Source: an uncultured Eubacteriales bacterium
Lineage (GTDB): Bacteria; Bacillota; Clostridia; Oscillospirales; CAG-272
Length of the DNA: 21,325 bases
Direction of reading: 5' to 3'
Assembly (NCBI GenBank): GCA_900321265.1
Contig: ONVJ01000171.1
Coordinates: 1-21,325 of the forward strand
Under the pieces are notes generated by a model. The model did not search any database and was not told the DNA's origin. It saw only the letters and a program-made list of their open reading frames with translations. Numbering within the stretch: the stretch's first letter is position 1; each line of letters opens with the position of its first letter. Positions 1 through 7,048 of this stretch are shown here, piece by piece. The position numbers and the translations under genes are program-made.

Positions 1-66
1 CACCCCTTCCTATAGAGGAAGGAGATAACCGCATACCGTTTGGGTGTTCCCCCGGGGCCAATGGCC
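1..66 (-). other. Truncated structured leader, first copy
   Basis: This is the presumed 5' part of a leftward transcript that starts near position 66 and runs off the window at position 1. Its first 40 nt match the leader at 7051-7090. It then reaches, within a few bases, a hairpin of CCTTCC (17-22, read on the minus strand) with GGAAGG (5-10), whose 3' arm is Shine-Dalgarno-like and is followed by GGTG at the very edge. By analogy with the second copy, a small ORF should start just outside the window. That is inference, because no coding sequence is visible here. Confidence 0.5.
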
Positions 67-78
67 GAGACAATTATA
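27..78 (-). repeat. 52-bp promoter/leader repeat, copy 1
   Basis: This block is identical to 7051-7102 except for one base (G at 67, A at 7091), and the similarity continues more weakly through the promoter spacer to the -35 box at 101. On the minus strand it holds the -10 box, the start site and a leader with the palindrome GGCCATTGGCC and the motif GGGAACACC-CAA-ACGGT. Near-identity over a noncoding stretch 7 kb apart suggests a mobile or conserved regulatory cassette. Confidence 0.85.
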
Positions 79-101
79 TCGCATTTCATCAGAAAAGTCA
101 A
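73..101 (-). promoter_or_regulatory. Sigma-A promoter, leftward
   Basis: Read on the minus strand, TTGACT (101-96) and a perfect TATAAT (78-73) are separated by 17 bp. It drives the truncated leader at the left edge. It is the sister of the promoter at 7097-7125. Confidence 0.75.
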
Positions 102-216
102 TATATTTATTCAAGAATAGTTAAAAAACAAGACACAATCTGTTAATGTTATTCTCATATTTCTCATTGCGGAGAAAAGTGAGAAACGATCATTTGGATT
201 GAAACAACGAAAAAAC

Positions 217-245
217 TTGAAATGAAAAGATCGCAGTGATATACT
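217..245 (+). promoter_or_regulatory. Promoter of the SGNH-msrA operon
   Basis: TTGAAA (217-222) and TATACT (240-245) lie 17 bp apart, giving a start near 252 and a ~24-nt leader before the ATG at 276. The stretch between this promoter and the leftward promoter at 73-101 is AT-rich and shows no other feature. Confidence 0.55.
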
Positions 246-275
246 TAAAGTGAAATTTATTTTTACGGGTGAAAA

Positions 276-1229
276 ATGGAACTTTCTAAAGAAACGATCC
301 GCGGGCTGACGGTCGGAGCCGCGGAGATATGGGAGGAGCATGGCTGCCTCTGCTTCTCGAAGACGACCGCGGAGCAGACCGACGCGTGGGTCGCATACGC
401 CGCTCGTCTTGAAGAGCGGGTCCGGGCGACGACGGGTGTCAGGCTCGATTTCATTACCGACTCGCCATTCCTTCGTGTCGTGACTGCCGGAGGACGCAAG
501 TTCGAGGTCCTTGTCGACGGACTGCTGTCGGAGAGATACTACCCGGCTCCCGGGGACCCGTCATTCGAATCGAAGATCGGCGAGGGCGGAGAACACCGCG
601 TGACCCTTGTTTTTCCCAGCCACGGCGAGGCCGGGCGGATCGCCAGCGTCTCGGTCGCCGACGGCGCCTCGGTACGACCGGTCAGTTTCAGGAGGAGATT
701 TCTGTTCCTCGGCGATTCGATCACTCAGGGATGGAACGCGGCCTACGACAGCCAGTCTTTCGCATGGCTACTCTCGCTCTGGGCGGATGCCGAAAGCATC
801 AACCAGGGAGTCGGCGGTGGCGTGTTCATACCCGAGACGGTTACAGATTTCGGCTACCGTCCCGACACCGTGTTTGTCGAATTCGGAACTAACGACTTTG
901 CATCGGGGAGGACCGCCGACCGGCTTCGCGAGACGGCGTCGGCGACATTCGCGAGAGTCGCTTCGATCTACAAAGACGCCCGGATCTACGCGATCACGCC
1001 GACATGGCGGACAGACGGGGAGAAGCCCCGCGCGCTCGGCAGTTTTGATGACTGCCGGAGGATCGTCTCCGGAGCCGCGGAGGAGGCAGGGATATCTGTC
1101 ATTGACGGTTATTCGCTCTATCCTCACAAGGATCTTTATATGGCGGACAGCGTCCACCCGAACGATCTCGGATTTGCCCACTACGCCGCGAACATCTTCC
1201 GTATCCTGATCGCCGACGGAGCGGTCTGA
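276..1229 (+). CDS. SGNH/GDSL-family hydrolase
   Basis: The C-terminal half is an SGNH hydrolase: the nucleophile block FLGDSITQG holds Ser148, the GTND block is at 204-207, and the catalytic DSVHPND has Asp291 and His294. The first ~140 residues form a separate, probably beta-sandwich domain, as in two-domain carbohydrate esterases such as the CE2/CE3-like group. No signal peptide is visible, so the enzyme is probably cytoplasmic and may deacylate imported oligosaccharides. That substrate is inferred partly from the sugar transporter downstream. The start is the ATG 24 nt after the predicted transcription start, with only a weak GGGTG ribosome site. It is the first gene of a five-gene operon, and msrA follows after 9 bp. 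Confidence 0.85.
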   Translation: MELSKETIRGLTVGAAEIWEEHGCLCFSKTTAEQTDAWVAYAARLEERVRATTGVRLDFITDSPFLRVVTAGGRKFEVLVDGLLSERYYPAPGDPSFESKIGEGGEHRVTLVFPSHGEAGRIASVSVADGASVRPVSFRRRFLFLGDSITQGWNAAYDSQSFAWLLSLWADAESINQGVGGGVFIPETVTDFGYRPDTVFVEFGTNDFASGRTADRLRETASATFARVASIYKDARIYAITPTWRTDGEKPRALGSFDDCRRIVSGAAEEAGISVIDGYSLYPHKDLYMADSVHPNDLGFAHYAANIFRILIADGAV

Positions 1230-1238
1230 GGCCGGAAG

Positions 1239-1730
1239 ATGGCGAGCGCGTATTTTGCAGGCGGCTGTTTCTGGTGTGTCACGCCTGTCTTCAGGGCAGC
1301 GGGCGCTAAAAAGGTCACCTGCGGCTTTTCGGGCGGCACCGAGGCAGATCCGACCTACAAAGAGGTCAAATCGCAGCTGACAGGCCACAGGGAGACGGTC
1401 CGGGTAGATTACGATCCCGTTGCAGTGCCCTACGGACGCCTGGTCGATATCTTCCTCGAGAGCGTCGATCCATTTGACGGCGGAGGGCAGTTCATCGACC
1501 GGGGTTTCTCGTATACCCTTGCCGTATATTACTCCGACGACGAGGAGAAGATGACTGCCGAGGCGAAGATAGCCGCGCTCGAGGCCGCATCGGGCAGGAA
1601 GACGTTTATATCGGTCGAGCCTTTCGGAGCCTTCTGGCCCGCAGGGGAGGAGCACCAGGACTACGACCTGAAGAATCCCGAAGCATTCGAGACTGAGCTG
1701 CGGGAAAGCGGAAGGAAAGAGAGACTCTGA
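1239..1730 (+). CDS. msrA: Peptide methionine-S-sulfoxide reductase MsrA
   Basis: This enzyme reduces methionine-S-sulfoxide in oxidised proteins. The catalytic motif GCFWC holds Cys10, and Cys13 makes it a CxxC-type active site. The segments GGQFIDRGFSY and EEHQDYDLKNPE match the Bacillus-type MsrA family (GGQF-DRG-SY and HQ-Y). There are no C-terminal cysteines, so recycling probably uses Cys13, or Cys28 in the KVTCGFSGG segment. At 163 residues the length is normal for the compact form. The stop codon shares a base with the next ATG (TGATG at 1728-1732), which indicates translational coupling. No msrB is seen in the window. Confidence 0.93.
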   Translation: MASAYFAGGCFWCVTPVFRAAGAKKVTCGFSGGTEADPTYKEVKSQLTGHRETVRVDYDPVAVPYGRLVDIFLESVDPFDGGGQFIDRGFSYTLAVYYSDDEEKMTAEAKIAALEAASGRKTFISVEPFGAFWPAGEEHQDYDLKNPEAFETELRESGRKERL

Positions 1731-2929
1731 TGAATTCTGCGAAAGTGTCGGCCTGGCTCCGGGGCGGCCGTCTTTACCGGGCTGTATACCGGGCCGTCAG
1801 GCTTTTCATAAAGCCTTATGTCAGGAAGAAATACGGCTTCTCGACAGATCTCGTTCCGAAGATGAGCGAACCCTATCTCATGGTCTCGAACCACACGACG
1901 GAGGAGGACATGTTCTTCTGCGGCCTCGCCAGCCGGCAGCCGATGTGCTTCGTCTGCGGAGAGCATCTGCTCCGCAAGGGCTACGGCCGACTGCTCCGCA
2001 CCCTCGCCGATCCGATACCTGTCCCGAAGGGCGGAACTGCGGTCAGGGCATCGATCGAGATCATGAAGCGCCTCAGAGCCGGAGTTAACGTCTGCATGTT
2101 TCCGGAAGGGAAGCGATCCTTCCACGGGGTGACGATACCCTCGTCCGAGGCCCTGGGGACGCTCGTCAAAAAGGCGGGATGCGCTCTTGTGACCTACAGG
2201 ATCAGGGGCGGATATTTCACATATCCGAGGTGGGCGAGAGGCCACCACCGGAAAGGCAGGGTAGACGGCGGAGTCGCCGGAGTCTATTCATCCGGTCAGC
2301 TTGCCGAGATGAGTGCCGCCGAGATCACCGAACTCATCAACCGCGACACCTTCGAGGACGCAGTCGAGACTCAGCGGACCGAGATGCGGACATATACCGG
2401 GACCGACAGGGCGAAGGGGATGGAACTGCTGCTCTTCATCTGTCCGTCATGCGGAGCCTGGGACAGCCTTGAGACCTCGGGGGACAGCTTCGTCTGCTCC
2501 GCCTGCGGCAGGGGTGGAGTATACAACGACTACGGTTTCCTAGAGGGAGACGGCGCGGTGTACGACAATGTCCGCGACTGGATGAAGTTCACCGAAGCGG
2601 AGTTCGACAGACGCGTCGCGTCCCTGCCCGGCGACGGCCTCGTCGCGAAAGAGGAGAACGTCCTTCTATACAGAATGCTCGACGGATACGAGAACGAGGA
2701 CGTATGCAGGGGAGAGGCGACGGTCTTCAGGGACCGGATCGAGGCCGGCGGATTTATTTTCCCCTTCCGGGAGATAACGGCGCTGTCGATCCTCTACGGC
2801 AACATACTCTTCTTCACCCATAAAAAGGTCTACTGGGGCATCACCGGAGACGGCTTCAAGGCCTGGAAATGCGGGCGCCTTTGGCACCTTGAAAAGGGAG
2901 ACACGAACGACAGGACGAGGGAGATGTGA
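1730..2929 (+). CDS. PlsC-like acyltransferase with zinc-ribbon and C-terminal extension
   Basis: The first ~220 residues are a lysophosphatidate-type acyltransferase (LPLAT). They carry the NHTTEED motif with His55 and Asp60 (the HX4D catalytic pair) and FPEGKRS at 124-130. The protein should acylate 1-acylglycerol-3-phosphate or a similar acceptor at the membrane. It is about 160 residues longer than ordinary PlsC. After the enzyme comes a zinc ribbon with CPSC at 238-241 and CSAC at 256-259, and then about 130 residues of predicted mixed beta structure that might be a PH-like fold, which is inference. The extension could bind membrane or a partner. The gene is coupled to msrA and overlaps or abuts the transporter gene downstream. 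Confidence 0.82.
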   Translation: MNSAKVSAWLRGGRLYRAVYRAVRLFIKPYVRKKYGFSTDLVPKMSEPYLMVSNHTTEEDMFFCGLASRQPMCFVCGEHLLRKGYGRLLRTLADPIPVPKGGTAVRASIEIMKRLRAGVNVCMFPEGKRSFHGVTIPSSEALGTLVKKAGCALVTYRIRGGYFTYPRWARGHHRKGRVDGGVAGVYSSGQLAEMSAAEITELINRDTFEDAVETQRTEMRTYTGTDRAKGMELLLFICPSCGAWDSLETSGDSFVCSACGRGGVYNDYGFLEGDGAVYDNVRDWMKFTEAEFDRRVASLPGDGLVAKEENVLLYRMLDGYENEDVCRGEATVFRDRIEAGGFIFPFREITALSILYGNILFFTHKKVYWGITGDGFKAWKCGRLWHLEKGDTNDRTREM

Positions 2930-4320
2930 TTAAAATGGAAAGCAGGGAACTCTCGGGAATCAGCGGAAGAGAAAAATTCTGTTACGGAATGGGAGAGGTC
3001 GCCAGCGGAGTGACCTTCGGTCTCGTGCAGTCGGTCCTTCAGAAATACTACACAGACATTCTTCAGATCGGTGTGATAAGCATCATGCTGCTCTTTGTCC
3101 TCGCGCGGTTCTGGGACGCCGCGAACGATACTCTCTGCGGGCACGTGATCGCGCGTCTCGAGCCCGACCGGACCGGCCGTTACCGCAGGTGGTTCAAATG
3201 GTTCGCGCTGCCGCTCGCAGCGTCGACGGTGGTCATGTTCATAAAGATCCCCGGGCTGTCGACCGCCGGGTATTTTGCCTACGCCTGTGTCACATACATC
3301 ATTTTCGGCATGGTCTATACCTGCCTCAACGTTCCCTACGGGTCGCTGGCCCAGGCGGTGACGCTCGACAGCGGCGAGAGGGCCTCGCTCTCGGTTGCGA
3401 GATCGGTCGGAGGCGTATTCGGCGCGATACCTGCGCTTCTCCTCATCAGTTTTTGTTATACTACCGACGAAAACGGGGTCAAACGGATGAGCTATCCGAT
3501 AATAATCGGAGGCGTCGCCGCCATTGCCGTCATATCCCTCCTTTGCTACGTCGTCCTTTACAGAGGAACGAAGGAGAGGATAGTCGAACCGGGGAAGAAG
3601 GACAAAAAGGGCGTTTTCTTCAAAAGCATGAAGGCCCTGCTCTGCGACAGAGCCTTTGTAACCGCCGCCATCGTCGCAATGCTCTATCTGGCGTCGCAGC
3701 AGTTCTCGATGAGCTACTCGACCTATCTCTTCCAGTATTATTTCAACGCGCCGGGACTGACGCTTCTGCCTACCGTCTTCCAGTATCTTCCGGTGGCGGC
3801 GATGATGTTCTTCGCGACTAAGCTCGGCAACCGGTTCGGACGCCGCGAGATCTGCGCCTGGGGCGTGCTCGCCGCCGGTCTCGGCAACCTGATACTCTAC
3901 CTGCTTCACACAAAGAGCGTATGGCTCTATATTGCCGTGCTGCTCATATCCGGAATAGGAACTACCTTCATCTATCTGCTGACATGGTCGATCGCTTCCG
4001 ACGCCATCGATCACGCGGCTCTGAAGTCAGGCGTCGAGGAACCCTACGCATATTCATTCTTCTCCTTCATGAGAAAGCTCGGACACTGCGTAGCCGCGGT
4101 CTTCGTAAACCTCGCGCTCTTCAAGATCGGATACGAGGGCAACGTGCTCAAGACCTCGAACATAACCGATTCCACCCTGACCGAGATGTACACATGGTCG
4201 GTCCTCGTTCCCGCGCTGCTCTACCTCGCTATCTTCGTCCTCCTTCTCTTCGTCTATCCGCTGGGTAAAAAGGCGGTCGCCGAACAGCAGAGGGAGAAGG
4301 AAGCCAGATGGAAGAAATAA
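2926..4320 (+). CDS. GPH-family (MelB-like) sugar/cation symporter
   Basis: This is a polytopic membrane protein of about 12 helices. Its N-terminus contains the family signature region GREKFCYGMGEVASG, followed by RFWDAANDTLCGHVIAR at about 60-76, with the conserved Asp residues of the MelB/GPH family. It probably brings in a glycoside or oligosaccharide with Na+ or H+. Two starts are possible. A GTG at 2926 overlaps the upstream TGA but lies only ~3 nt from the AGGGAG site. The ATG at 2935 has better spacing (about 11 nt) and would give 461 residues. The end overlaps the next gene by 13 bp. Confidence 0.9.
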   Translation: MIKMESRELSGISGREKFCYGMGEVASGVTFGLVQSVLQKYYTDILQIGVISIMLLFVLARFWDAANDTLCGHVIARLEPDRTGRYRRWFKWFALPLAASTVVMFIKIPGLSTAGYFAYACVTYIIFGMVYTCLNVPYGSLAQAVTLDSGERASLSVARSVGGVFGAIPALLLISFCYTTDENGVKRMSYPIIIGGVAAIAVISLLCYVVLYRGTKERIVEPGKKDKKGVFFKSMKALLCDRAFVTAAIVAMLYLASQQFSMSYSTYLFQYYFNAPGLTLLPTVFQYLPVAAMMFFATKLGNRFGRREICAWGVLAAGLGNLILYLLHTKSVWLYIAVLLISGIGTTFIYLLTWSIASDAIDHAALKSGVEEPYAYSFFSFMRKLGHCVAAVFVNLALFKIGYEGNVLKTSNITDSTLTEMYTWSVLVPALLYLAIFVLLLFVYPLGKKAVAEQQREKEARWKK

Positions 4321-5087
4321 TAGTTCCGGCGATCGCCGGACTGCTTGCCGGGGTCGGTACAGGATTTGCCGGCCTTTCGGCGGCGGCCTTCATCGCTCCG
4401 ATGCTGACAGCATTTCTCGGCGTCGATTCCTTTTCAGCCATCGGGATAGCCCTCGCGTCTGACGTACTGGCGTCGGCGGCCTCCGCCGCGACATACCGGA
4501 AGTTCCGCAACACCGATCTGAAGCGCGCGCTCCCGCTCTGTCTAACCGTGATCGCCTTTGCCGTTATCGGCACCGTCGCTTCGCATTTCTTTACCGGCGC
4601 TCGCGCCGGGGAGGACTTCATGGGATGGTGGCTGGTGCTCGCGTCACTTGCGCTGGGAATTAAGCTTCTTTTCTTTCCCTCAAAGAGCGACGGAAAGCCG
4701 AGGCGGATCCTGCCCCGTCTTCCCGACGCTGCGTTGATGATCGCGGGAGGAGCCTACATAGGCTTCGTCTGCGGCTTTCAGGGCACCGGGGGAGGGATGA
4801 TGCTGCTCTTCCTGCTCAACATAATATTGAGGTTCGATTTCAAAAAATCGGTCGGCACCAGCGTCTTCATAATGACACTCACTGCGCTGATCGGCGCCGG
4901 AAGCCATTTCGCGATGCGCGGACTGCCTGATCTGAAACTGCTTGCCGTCGCAGCCGCCGCGACTCTCGTGGGGGCGGTGGTCGCGGCTCCGCTCGCAAAT
5001 CTTCTGAAGCCGGGCGTTTCGAAGCGGATCACCGGCGGACTGATGGTCGCATCCGGTATCGCGATGGTGATATCGAAGCTCATATGA
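4308..5087 (+). CDS. TSUP-family (TauE/SafE-like) membrane transporter
   Basis: This 259-residue protein has about eight predicted membrane segments in two related halves. The glycine-rich repeats GLLAGVGTGFAGLSAA near residue 10 and GFVCGFQGTGGGMMLLF near residue 150 are typical of the TSUP family, which exports or imports small anions such as sulfite, sulfoacetate or other carboxylates. The substrate cannot be read from sequence. It is the last gene of the operon. The stop codon lies inside the left arm of the terminator at 5081-5125. Confidence 0.85.
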   Translation: MEEIIVPAIAGLLAGVGTGFAGLSAAAFIAPMLTAFLGVDSFSAIGIALASDVLASAASAATYRKFRNTDLKRALPLCLTVIAFAVIGTVASHFFTGARAGEDFMGWWLVLASLALGIKLLFFPSKSDGKPRRILPRLPDAALMIAGGAYIGFVCGFQGTGGGMMLLFLLNIILRFDFKKSVGTSVFIMTLTALIGAGSHFAMRGLPDLKLLAVAAAATLVGAVVAAPLANLLKPGVSKRITGGLMVASGIAMVISKLI

Positions 5088-5125
5088 AAATCCGCGGCCC
5101 GAAAAGAGCCGCGGATTTTCATATG
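5081..5125. terminator. Bidirectional terminator, 18-bp perfect stem
   Basis: The arms at 5081-5098 and 5108-5125 are perfectly complementary over 18 bp, around a 9-nt loop CCCGAAAAGA-like. A GC core (CCGCGG) is flanked by A and T tracts, so it can end transcription from both the TSUP gene and the convergent PHP gene. The TGA of the TSUP gene is inside the left arm. The core resembles the terminator at 15710-15754. Confidence 0.9.
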
Positions 5126-5135
5126 GTATATAACA

Positions 5136-6233
5136 TCATACGCAGTATACCGGATTCGACAGAGCGAAGATGCGGTCGTCGGTGAGATCGTAAATCTCAA
5201 CGCGGTAGAAAAGCCTTCCGGGTCTGGTCAGGATCGCACCCGAGAAAGGGAAGGAGCCGGTCTCGGAATATGCGACTCCGCGGTCGGTAAGTATGTCGAG
5301 GCGGTACTCGTGCCCGGCAGGGACAGACCTGTGCAGGTCGCCGGCAGAGAAGAGAAGAGGCTTTCCGATATCCTCAGGGGCACAGGTGCCGCCCTGGACC
5401 GTGCCGCCGATGCAGAGCCTGATCCCGCATTTGCCTCCGTTGACGTCGCCGCAGCGAAGGGCGTCGATGAGAGCGTCGTTGGTTTTTTCGGTCAGATATA
5501 CTGTGTTTATAGAGATCCCCTCCGGAGCCCGGTGGGTGTCGTCGGTCGACGTCATCACCGGCTTTTTTCCCATCGCCAGCAGCTTTGTCCAGAGATCGTA
5601 GTCGCCGTCGGTGATCCGCTTGTTTTCGCGGTAGATGACTTCAAGTCCGACGCCGTCGCCGAAGAAGTAGTCGAGGGGATCGTCGGATTTCATGACGTCG
5701 ACGGGATGCGGGTGCGCGACGAAGCCGCCCATGTCGTAAATGTCCCTGATAATTTCCATGAAGCGCTCGCGGGGCGTCGAGCGGTACTCGAAGTGCCCCT
5801 CTGTGCCGAACTCACAGCCGGTGAAGCCGTATACGTCGGGATATCTGTCAAGGAGGACCGACAGATCCTCAGGCTTGCGGAAGAACATGAGATAGTGGAT
5901 CGACGGTCCCGGGATGTTCATGTCGCAGAATGTGATCGCCGGCTCGGTGCCGCAGAGGAAGAAATCCTTGTCGTAATCCTCAAGGTAGAGATGGCGCACC
6001 TGGCGGTGGTCGAGGATCCCGACGAAATCAAGTCCGAGCGGCACGGCGGCTGCTCGCCAGTCTGCGAGCGTCGTCTTTCCGTCTGAGGTCCCTCCCGTCG
6101 CGCCGTGGCAGTGGAAATCACCCCTGAAGGGCATCCTTCCGGCATAAGCGCGGAGCAGGGGGGAAAGATCGGGCGAGGATACCCGGGTATGGATATCCTG
6201 AGGCTTGTTATCAAGAGCTGTTTCCAATATCAT
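5136..6233 (-). CDS. PHP-domain metal-dependent phosphoesterase-like protein
   Basis: The 365-residue protein carries the PHP-superfamily metal-binding motifs in order: FHCHG with His41 and His43, LDHR with Asp75 and His76, CEFG with a conserved Glu, VAHPHP, and STDDTH near residue 247. PHP proteins hydrolyse phosphoester bonds (for example histidinol phosphate, oligonucleotides, or cyclic phosphates). The substrate of this one is unknown. The last ~90 residues look like a small beta domain. The ATG at 6233 has an AAGGAAG site upstream, with somewhat long spacing. It is a single-gene transcript, convergent with the operon on the other strand. Confidence 0.8.
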   Translation of the reverse strand: MILETALDNKPQDIHTRVSSPDLSPLLRAYAGRMPFRGDFHCHGATGGTSDGKTTLADWRAAAVPLGLDFVGILDHRQVRHLYLEDYDKDFFLCGTEPAITFCDMNIPGPSIHYLMFFRKPEDLSVLLDRYPDVYGFTGCEFGTEGHFEYRSTPRERFMEIIRDIYDMGGFVAHPHPVDVMKSDDPLDYFFGDGVGLEVIYRENKRITDGDYDLWTKLLAMGKKPVMTSTDDTHRAPEGISINTVYLTEKTNDALIDALRCGDVNGGKCGIRLCIGGTVQGGTCAPEDIGKPLLFSAGDLHRSVPAGHEYRLDILTDRGVAYSETGSFPFSGAILTRPGRLFYRVEIYDLTDDRIFALSNPVYCV

Positions 6234-6274
6234 TTATCTGTCGCTTCCTTTCGAAGATGATCGTGGTCCCGCGT

Positions 6275-6315
6275 TTGACACACATATTATACACCGCCGG
6301 CGCCGCCTGTGTCAA
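6275..6315 (-). promoter_or_regulatory. Promoter of the PHP gene with operator-like dyad
   Basis: On the minus strand, TTGACA (6315-6310) and TATAAT (6291-6286) are separated by 18 bp. The -35 box is part of an inverted repeat TTGACACA (6275-6282) / TGTGTCAA (6308-6315), whose second arm lies near the start site. The centres are about 33 bp apart, roughly three helical turns. The spacer itself is a GC-rich near-palindrome. This layout suits a repressor that clamps the promoter, but the regulator is unknown. Confidence 0.65.
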
Positions 6316-6567
6316 CCACGGTTTTTGAAAAAGCAAGAGTGTGGAAAAAGCAGTCGTCATATCAACACTTCCGCGAGGTCGTCGGTCAAGGTTGCAAAGA
6401 TCAATTCGGGCTCATTCCGGCGAAATAGTGTACTTTTTCACCGATGCTCACAACGCTACGATTGCCGGCAGTATTTCGATAAGAGTAATCAAACGAAAAA
6501 CGGGAGCTCTTTTTCGGGATTATTCGACGGAAAATCCGCGGCGACAGATAAAATGCCCGGAAATCTA
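6316..6567. other. Intergenic stretch, nothing supported
   Basis: The short open frames here lack ribosome sites and recognisable protein character. I see no tRNA, repeat or convincing terminator between the PHP promoter and the small-RNA promoter. Confidence 0.5.
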
Positions 6568-6596
6568 TTGACTTCCGGGAGCTAATGTAGTATAAT
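6568..6596 (+). promoter_or_regulatory. Promoter of the convergent small RNA
   Basis: TTGACT (6568-6573) and a perfect TATAAT (6591-6596) are separated by exactly 17 bp. No ORF follows. Instead there is a terminator ~85 nt downstream, so the promoter most likely makes a short RNA. The -35 hexamer and spacing are the same as in the two leftward leader promoters. Confidence 0.75.
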
Positions 6597-6602
6597 AATA
6601 AC

Positions 6603-6690
6603 CAAAGGGAACACCGGCGACGGTCACCTCCTTCCACGTGGTTAAAACTAACCGCCGGAGTTTGGAGTTTTCAGGCGGTTAGTTTTTTCA
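6603..6690 (+). ncRNA. Predicted antisense antitoxin-like small RNA
   Basis: The RNA is defined by the promoter at 6568-6596 and the terminator at 6644-6688, which give about 85 nt. Two features suggest that it controls the opposing peptide gene. First, its 3' half is fully complementary to the 3' end of the peptide mRNA through the shared terminator. Second, it contains TCACCTCCTT (6624-6633), a 10-nt perfect complement to the Shine-Dalgarno site at 6815-6824. Such dual pairing is known from Fst/par-type type I systems. Its 5' end (GGGAACACC, then ACGGT, then CTCCTTCC) also resembles the toxin leader read in the sense direction. No expression evidence is available. Confidence 0.6.
6644..6688. 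terminator. Shared bidirectional terminator
   Basis: A 13-bp perfect stem (6644-6656 with 6674-6686) surrounds a 17-nt loop. On the plus strand it ends in six T residues (6683-6688), the end of the small RNA. On the minus strand it starts right after the stop codon of the peptide gene and ends in four T residues. Confidence 0.85.
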
Positions 6691-6768
6691 TTTACGCTTA
6701 ATGGTCACAACAAGCGTTATCACCGCGATGATGACCATCGCGAATGTGTACAGCTCGATGCTGTTCAT
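6688..6768 (-). CDS. Small hydrophobic peptide, type I toxin / holin-like toxin candidate
   Basis: The gene encodes 26 residues. They begin MNSIELYTF, continue as an unbroken hydrophobic helix rich in Val and Ile (about residues 9-23), and end in KRK. Length, a single membrane helix, an acidic residue near the start and a basic tail match the small membrane toxins of Gram-positive type I systems, especially the putative holin-like toxins (Hol_Tox type: M-x-x-x-E-x-x, then helix, then Lys/Arg tail). Expected action is on the cytoplasmic membrane. The ATG overlaps the stop of an upstream 14-codon ORF (ATGA). The stop lies at the edge of the shared terminator. Family membership is inferred by eye. 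Confidence 0.62.
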   Translation of the reverse strand: MNSIELYTFAMVIIAVITLVVTIKRK

Positions 6769-6809
6769 ATGCGCAACCGGATGCCTGAAGGCATCGAAAA
6801 CAATGTCAC
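6765..6809 (-). CDS. Short leader ORF coupled to the hydrophobic peptide
   Basis: A very strong Shine-Dalgarno (AAAGGAGGTGAT, 6825-6814) lies 8 nt before a GTG that opens the frame MTLFSMPSGIRLRI. An in-frame ATG at 6815 is also possible but sits only 2 nt from GGAGG. The TGA overlaps the ATG of the hydrophobic peptide, so ribosomes could re-initiate. The alternative is that this is not translated for its product and only delivers ribosomes. Inside it, GATGCC-TTCA-GGCATC forms a hairpin. Confidence 0.45.
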   Translation of the reverse strand: MTLFSMPSGIRLRI

Positions 6810-6813
6810 AGGC

Positions 6814-6843
6814 ATCACCTCCTTTCGTGAAAACGGAAGGAGG
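6814..6843 (-). promoter_or_regulatory. Shine-Dalgarno sequestering hairpin
   Basis: On the minus strand, CCTCCTT (6843-6837) can pair with AAGGAGG (6824-6818) across an ~12-nt loop, hiding the ribosome site of the leader ORF. The first-copy leader at 5-22 has the same arrangement (CCTTCC with GGAAGG). Confidence 0.6.
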
Positions 6844-6856
6844 AAAACTTTTTTCA

Positions 6857-6926
6857 GGGGCTGATAAAAAGTCTTACTTTTTTATCAGCCCCGCAACTGT
6901 CACGGCCGGGAAACCGTGACAGTTGC
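6857..6926 (-). repeat. Two abutting perfect hairpins in the toxin leader
   Basis: The stem 6857-6870/6879-6892 (14 bp, GGGGCTGATAAAAA arm) directly abuts the stem 6893-6905/6914-6926 (13 bp, GCAACTGTCACGG arm). Both are perfect. Neither has a proper T tract in the minus direction, so they look like leader structure and not terminators. Confidence 0.8.
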
Positions 6927-7048
6927 CGACTTTTTCGTTTTTTGCCTGAAAAACATCATTTTCAAGAGCATTTCAGGGCAAAAACGGCGCGGTCCCGTGC
7001 CGAGAAAAACGTCGAGGGTTGGAAAAATCGCAAAGCGATTTTCCAACC
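6927..7048 (-). repeat. Further nested hairpins in the toxin leader
   Basis: The inverted repeat 6936-6951/6971-6986 is near-perfect, and weaker pairing at 6927-6937/7001-7014 encloses it. The stem 7017-7031/7035-7048 has one bulge and a three-base loop. With the neighbouring pair of hairpins, nearly all of 6844-7048 is foldable, and this whole block is absent from the first-copy leader. Confidence 0.65.

Noticed and set aside
768..1655. Long minus-strand frame opposite the SGNH hydrolase and msrA
   Set aside because: It is a shadow caused by high GC and codon bias; the plus-strand frames carry clear catalytic motifs and ribosome sites.
2830..4014. 394-codon minus-strand frame opposite the transporter
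   Set aside because: It is very rich in charged residues with no domain, and it lies opposite an unmistakable membrane transporter.
6341..6571. 76-codon plus-strand frame between the PHP gene and the small RNA
   Set aside because: It has no ribosome site, no recognisable domain and a composition like translated noncoding DNA; it runs up to the small-RNA promoter.
6701..6919. 72-codon plus-strand frame opposite the hydrophobic peptide
   Set aside because: It is antisense to the peptide and its leader hairpins, has no ribosome site, and its hydrophobic start is a mirror of the peptide gene.
6857..6926. Abutting hairpins as intrinsic terminators of the leftward transcript
   Set aside because: On the minus strand neither stem is followed by a run of T; the second is followed by TGAAAAAAG.
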